From positions 1-6,994 of the forward strand of contig CALHUY010000043.1 in NCBI GenBank assembly GCA_938039295.1: 6,994 bases of DNA, written 5' to 3'. Below are positions 6,077 to 6,994 of this stretch, piece after piece. The DNA comes from an uncultured Solobacterium sp. (GTDB taxonomy: Bacteria > Bacillota_I > Bacilli_A > Erysipelotrichales > Erysipelotrichaceae). The translations under genes were made by a program, and so were the position numbers. Under the pieces are notes generated by a model that was not told the origin of the DNA, did not search any database, and was given only the letters and a program-made list of their open reading frames with translations. Every line of letters starts with the position of its first letter. The stretch's first letter is position 1.

Positions 6077-6270
6077 GCTTGTAAACACCCTTCTACATCA
6101 TTCATTCTTTCAATGAGTGACTCTTCCATCTTGCGTATTGTTCTATCAAATACTGTATGTTGCGCATATTTGGCCTGTACAACACTAGTAATCATAGTCA
6201 CCAATAACAAAGTAACACTTAAACATACAAATGCTTCTGCAGTAAATAATCCCTTTTTATTGAGTCGCAA
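6037..6270 (-). CDS. comGE: very short ComGE-like minor pseudopilin
   Basis: The frame lies exactly where comGE occurs in Bacillus-type operons. The product starts MRLNKKG then LFTAEAFVCLSVTLLLVTMI, a prepilin cleavage site with Glu at mature position 5 and a hydrophobic helix. Only about 70 residues follow cleavage, well short of B. subtilis ComGE (115 residues before processing), so little more than the long N-terminal helix is present. Two cysteines near the end (62 and 66, spaced CxxxC) are notable. I chose TTG 6270 because AGGTGG (6279-6284) lies 8 bases upstream; GTG 6282 or 6279 would lengthen the leader by three or four residues. The gene overlaps comGD by 14 bases and comGF by 40. 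Assignment to ComGE is by position and leader, not sequence similarity. Confidence 0.72.
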   Translation of the reverse strand: MRLNKKGLFTAEAFVCLSVTLLLVTMITSVVQAKYAQHTVFDRTIRKMEESLIERMNDVEGCLQACQNEKDSPSLKS

Positions 6271-6565
6271 GTCTACCACCACCTAGTTCTACGATAATGA
6301 AACGATTATTTTGAAAGTAGATTGTCTTTGCTTGATTCACATTTCCCTTTTGATTAAAGCGTACATTATATATGTCATACGATACAGGTTGTGCTTGTTT
6401 CATAGCGGTACTTTGCAAATATAGATACTCATCTACAAACATGTAATATTCAGTATCAGGAATATGTATATTTGTAGGTAATAACATCATAAATACCGAT
6501 ATCACAAATAACACAATACACATTTCAATTAAACTAAAACCCTTATTCGATATACGCATGTCCAT
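6257..6565 (-). CDS. comGD: ComGD minor pseudopilin
   Basis: The product is 102 residues with leader MDMRISNKG and mature start FSLIEMCIVLFVISVFMMLL, a clear prepilin cleavage site with Glu at mature position 5. Position after comGC matches ComGD. The C-terminal part (residues from about 70: KTIYFQNNRFIIVELGGGRLATQ) has alternating hydrophobic residues consistent with beta strands. It is shorter than B. subtilis ComGD (143 residues). The start is uncertain: GTG 6568, ATG 6565 and ATG 6559 are all in frame and none has a strong ribosome binding site, so translation probably relies on ribosomes finishing comGC, with which it overlaps by 23 bases. Its role is as a minor subunit of the competence pseudopilus. 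Confidence 0.86.
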   Translation of the reverse strand: MDMRISNKGFSLIEMCIVLFVISVFMMLLPTNIHIPDTEYYMFVDEYLYLQSTAMKQAQPVSYDIYNVRFNQKGNVNQAKTIYFQNNRFIIVELGGGRLATQ

Positions 6566-6839
6566 CACTAATTACAAGACTCTTTTCACCATCACAGGTG
6601 ATCTGTTGTTCCGTTAATAAACCTGCGTTAATTAAATCATTAACGCTGCTTGGATAACTATCATATTCCAATTTATATTGAATAATTGCTGAATCCGCAA
6701 TCTTCTCTAAAGCCTTACATCCCTTATCACTTACAATATTCAGTGTCTTTTTGATATTTGGTATTACTAATAGAAATAAAATCGAAATAATTAAGATTAC
6801 GATTGTCATCTCCAGTAATGTAAATCCTTTTTTATTCAT
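6543..6839 (-). CDS. comGC: ComGC major competence pseudopilin
   Basis: ComGC is the major subunit of the pseudopilus that pulls transforming DNA through the cell wall. The 98-residue product has a leader MNKKG and mature start FTLLEMTIVILIISILFLLVIPNI, with Glu at mature position 5 and the conserved Pro in the helix. The two cysteines (41 in KGCKALE and 82 in ITCDGE) match the pair that forms an intramolecular disulfide in B. subtilis ComGC, and length and overall pattern agree closely. ATG 6839 is chosen over an in-frame TTG at 6842 because of the strong AGGAGG 6 bases upstream. This is the only strong ribosome binding site in the visible pseudopilin cluster, consistent with this subunit being made in excess. 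Confidence 0.95.
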   Translation of the reverse strand: MNKKGFTLLEMTIVILIISILFLLVIPNIKKTLNIVSDKGCKALEKIADSAIIQYKLEYDSYPSSVNDLINAGLLTEQQITCDGEKSLVISDGHAYIE

Positions 6840-6841
6840 CA

Positions 6842-6851
6842 ATCACCTCCT
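6842..6851 (-). promoter_or_regulatory. near-perfect ribosome binding site of comGC
   Basis: AGGAGGTGAT matches the anti-Shine-Dalgarno end of 16S rRNA over ten bases and overlaps the comGB stop codon (TAG, 6850-6852). It places AGGAGG 6 bases before ATG 6839. The downstream minor pseudopilin genes have weak or no such sites. Confidence 0.88.
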
Positions 6852-6994
6852 ATATGTTCTGTAACATCTGCATCGGTAACATCAATATCTGATAAACAAC
6901 AAGTAAAATTAACCCAATCACCCCATAACAGGATAGTTGTACGCTACGCGTAAAGATACGTACTTGTTTAATATGTCGTTGTTGGTTCATCACA
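6850..6994 (-). CDS. comGB: ComGB membrane platform protein, C-terminal fragment
   Basis: The last 47 codons of a gene that enters from the right edge. The translation ends in a hydrophobic helix (YGVIGLILLVVYQILMLPMQ) followed by MLQNI and a stop. This matches the C-terminal membrane segment of GspF/PilC/ComGB proteins, which typically end in a helix followed by a short LPM-type motif. ComGB is the polytopic inner-membrane platform on which the ATPase ComGA drives pseudopilus assembly. The stop lies 10 bases before the comGC start and overlaps its ribosome binding site. The fragment has no diagnostic cytoplasmic domain, so the call depends on this ending and on comGC next door. Confidence 0.85.
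   Translation of the reverse strand, partial: VMNQQRHIKQVRIFTRSVQLSCYGVIGLILLVVYQILMLPMQMLQNI

Noticed and set aside
5866..6084. Plus-strand open frame of 72 codons antisense to comGF
   Set aside because: It is opposite comGF and part of comGE, with no initiation signal or similarity.
5684..6270. comGE and comGF as one gene split by a frameshift
   Set aside because: comGF has its own complete prepilin leader with cleavage site and Glu5, and a normal length, so it is a separate pilin.

Overview
The window looks like chromosomal DNA from a low-GC, Gram-positive-type bacterium (Firmicutes/Bacillota). The evidence is the AT-rich sequence, strong AGGAGG-type ribosome binding sites, compact intrinsic terminators, a Bacillus-type comG competence pseudopilin cluster, a RibU-type riboflavin transporter under an FMN riboswitch, and a cmk-der-gpsA housekeeping block. 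An Erysipelotrichia-like member is my guess from overall gene style, not from a search. Every supported gene lies on the minus strand, so transcription runs from high to low coordinates. No tRNA, rRNA, CRISPR array, insertion sequence or phage gene is visible, and no gap between genes exceeds 300 bases.

Reading in the direction of transcription, 6994-5380 is the distal part of a comG operon: the 3' end of comGB, then comGC, comGD, a very short comGE, comGF and comGG. Neighbouring reading frames overlap by about 14-40 bases from comGC onward. Together they encode the major pseudopilin, the minor pseudopilins and the end of the membrane platform protein of the DNA-uptake pseudopilus. comGA, the rest of comGB and the operon promoter lie outside the window. 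A hairpin terminator (5323-5350) ends this unit. A candidate promoter sits directly against its T-run and would drive a single gene (4173-5294) for an unrecognised protein with a long basic cytoplasmic N-terminal half and about five membrane helices. That gene ends in a terminator overlapping its stop codon.

The next unit (about 4147-3283) is a promoter, an FMN riboswitch, an apparent terminator-type expression platform, ribU (riboflavin S component of an ECF transporter) and a strong terminator. FMN would shut down riboflavin import.

An extended -10 promoter at 3220-3228 then starts the last unit: an unrecognised tail-anchored protein, cmk (CMP/dCMP kinase), der (ribosome assembly GTPase) and the first codons of gpsA (glycerol-3-phosphate dehydrogenase). 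Its junctions are very tight: 1 base between the first two genes, TAATG at cmk/der and ATGA at der/gpsA, which suggests translational coupling.

I see no clearly new defence or mobile system. The points most worth a second look are the unusual G4 motif in the first GTPase domain of Der, the tail-anchored protein in the cmk operon, the nearly helix-only ComGE, the three-arm arrangement downstream of the riboswitch, and the unknown membrane protein between comG and ribU.
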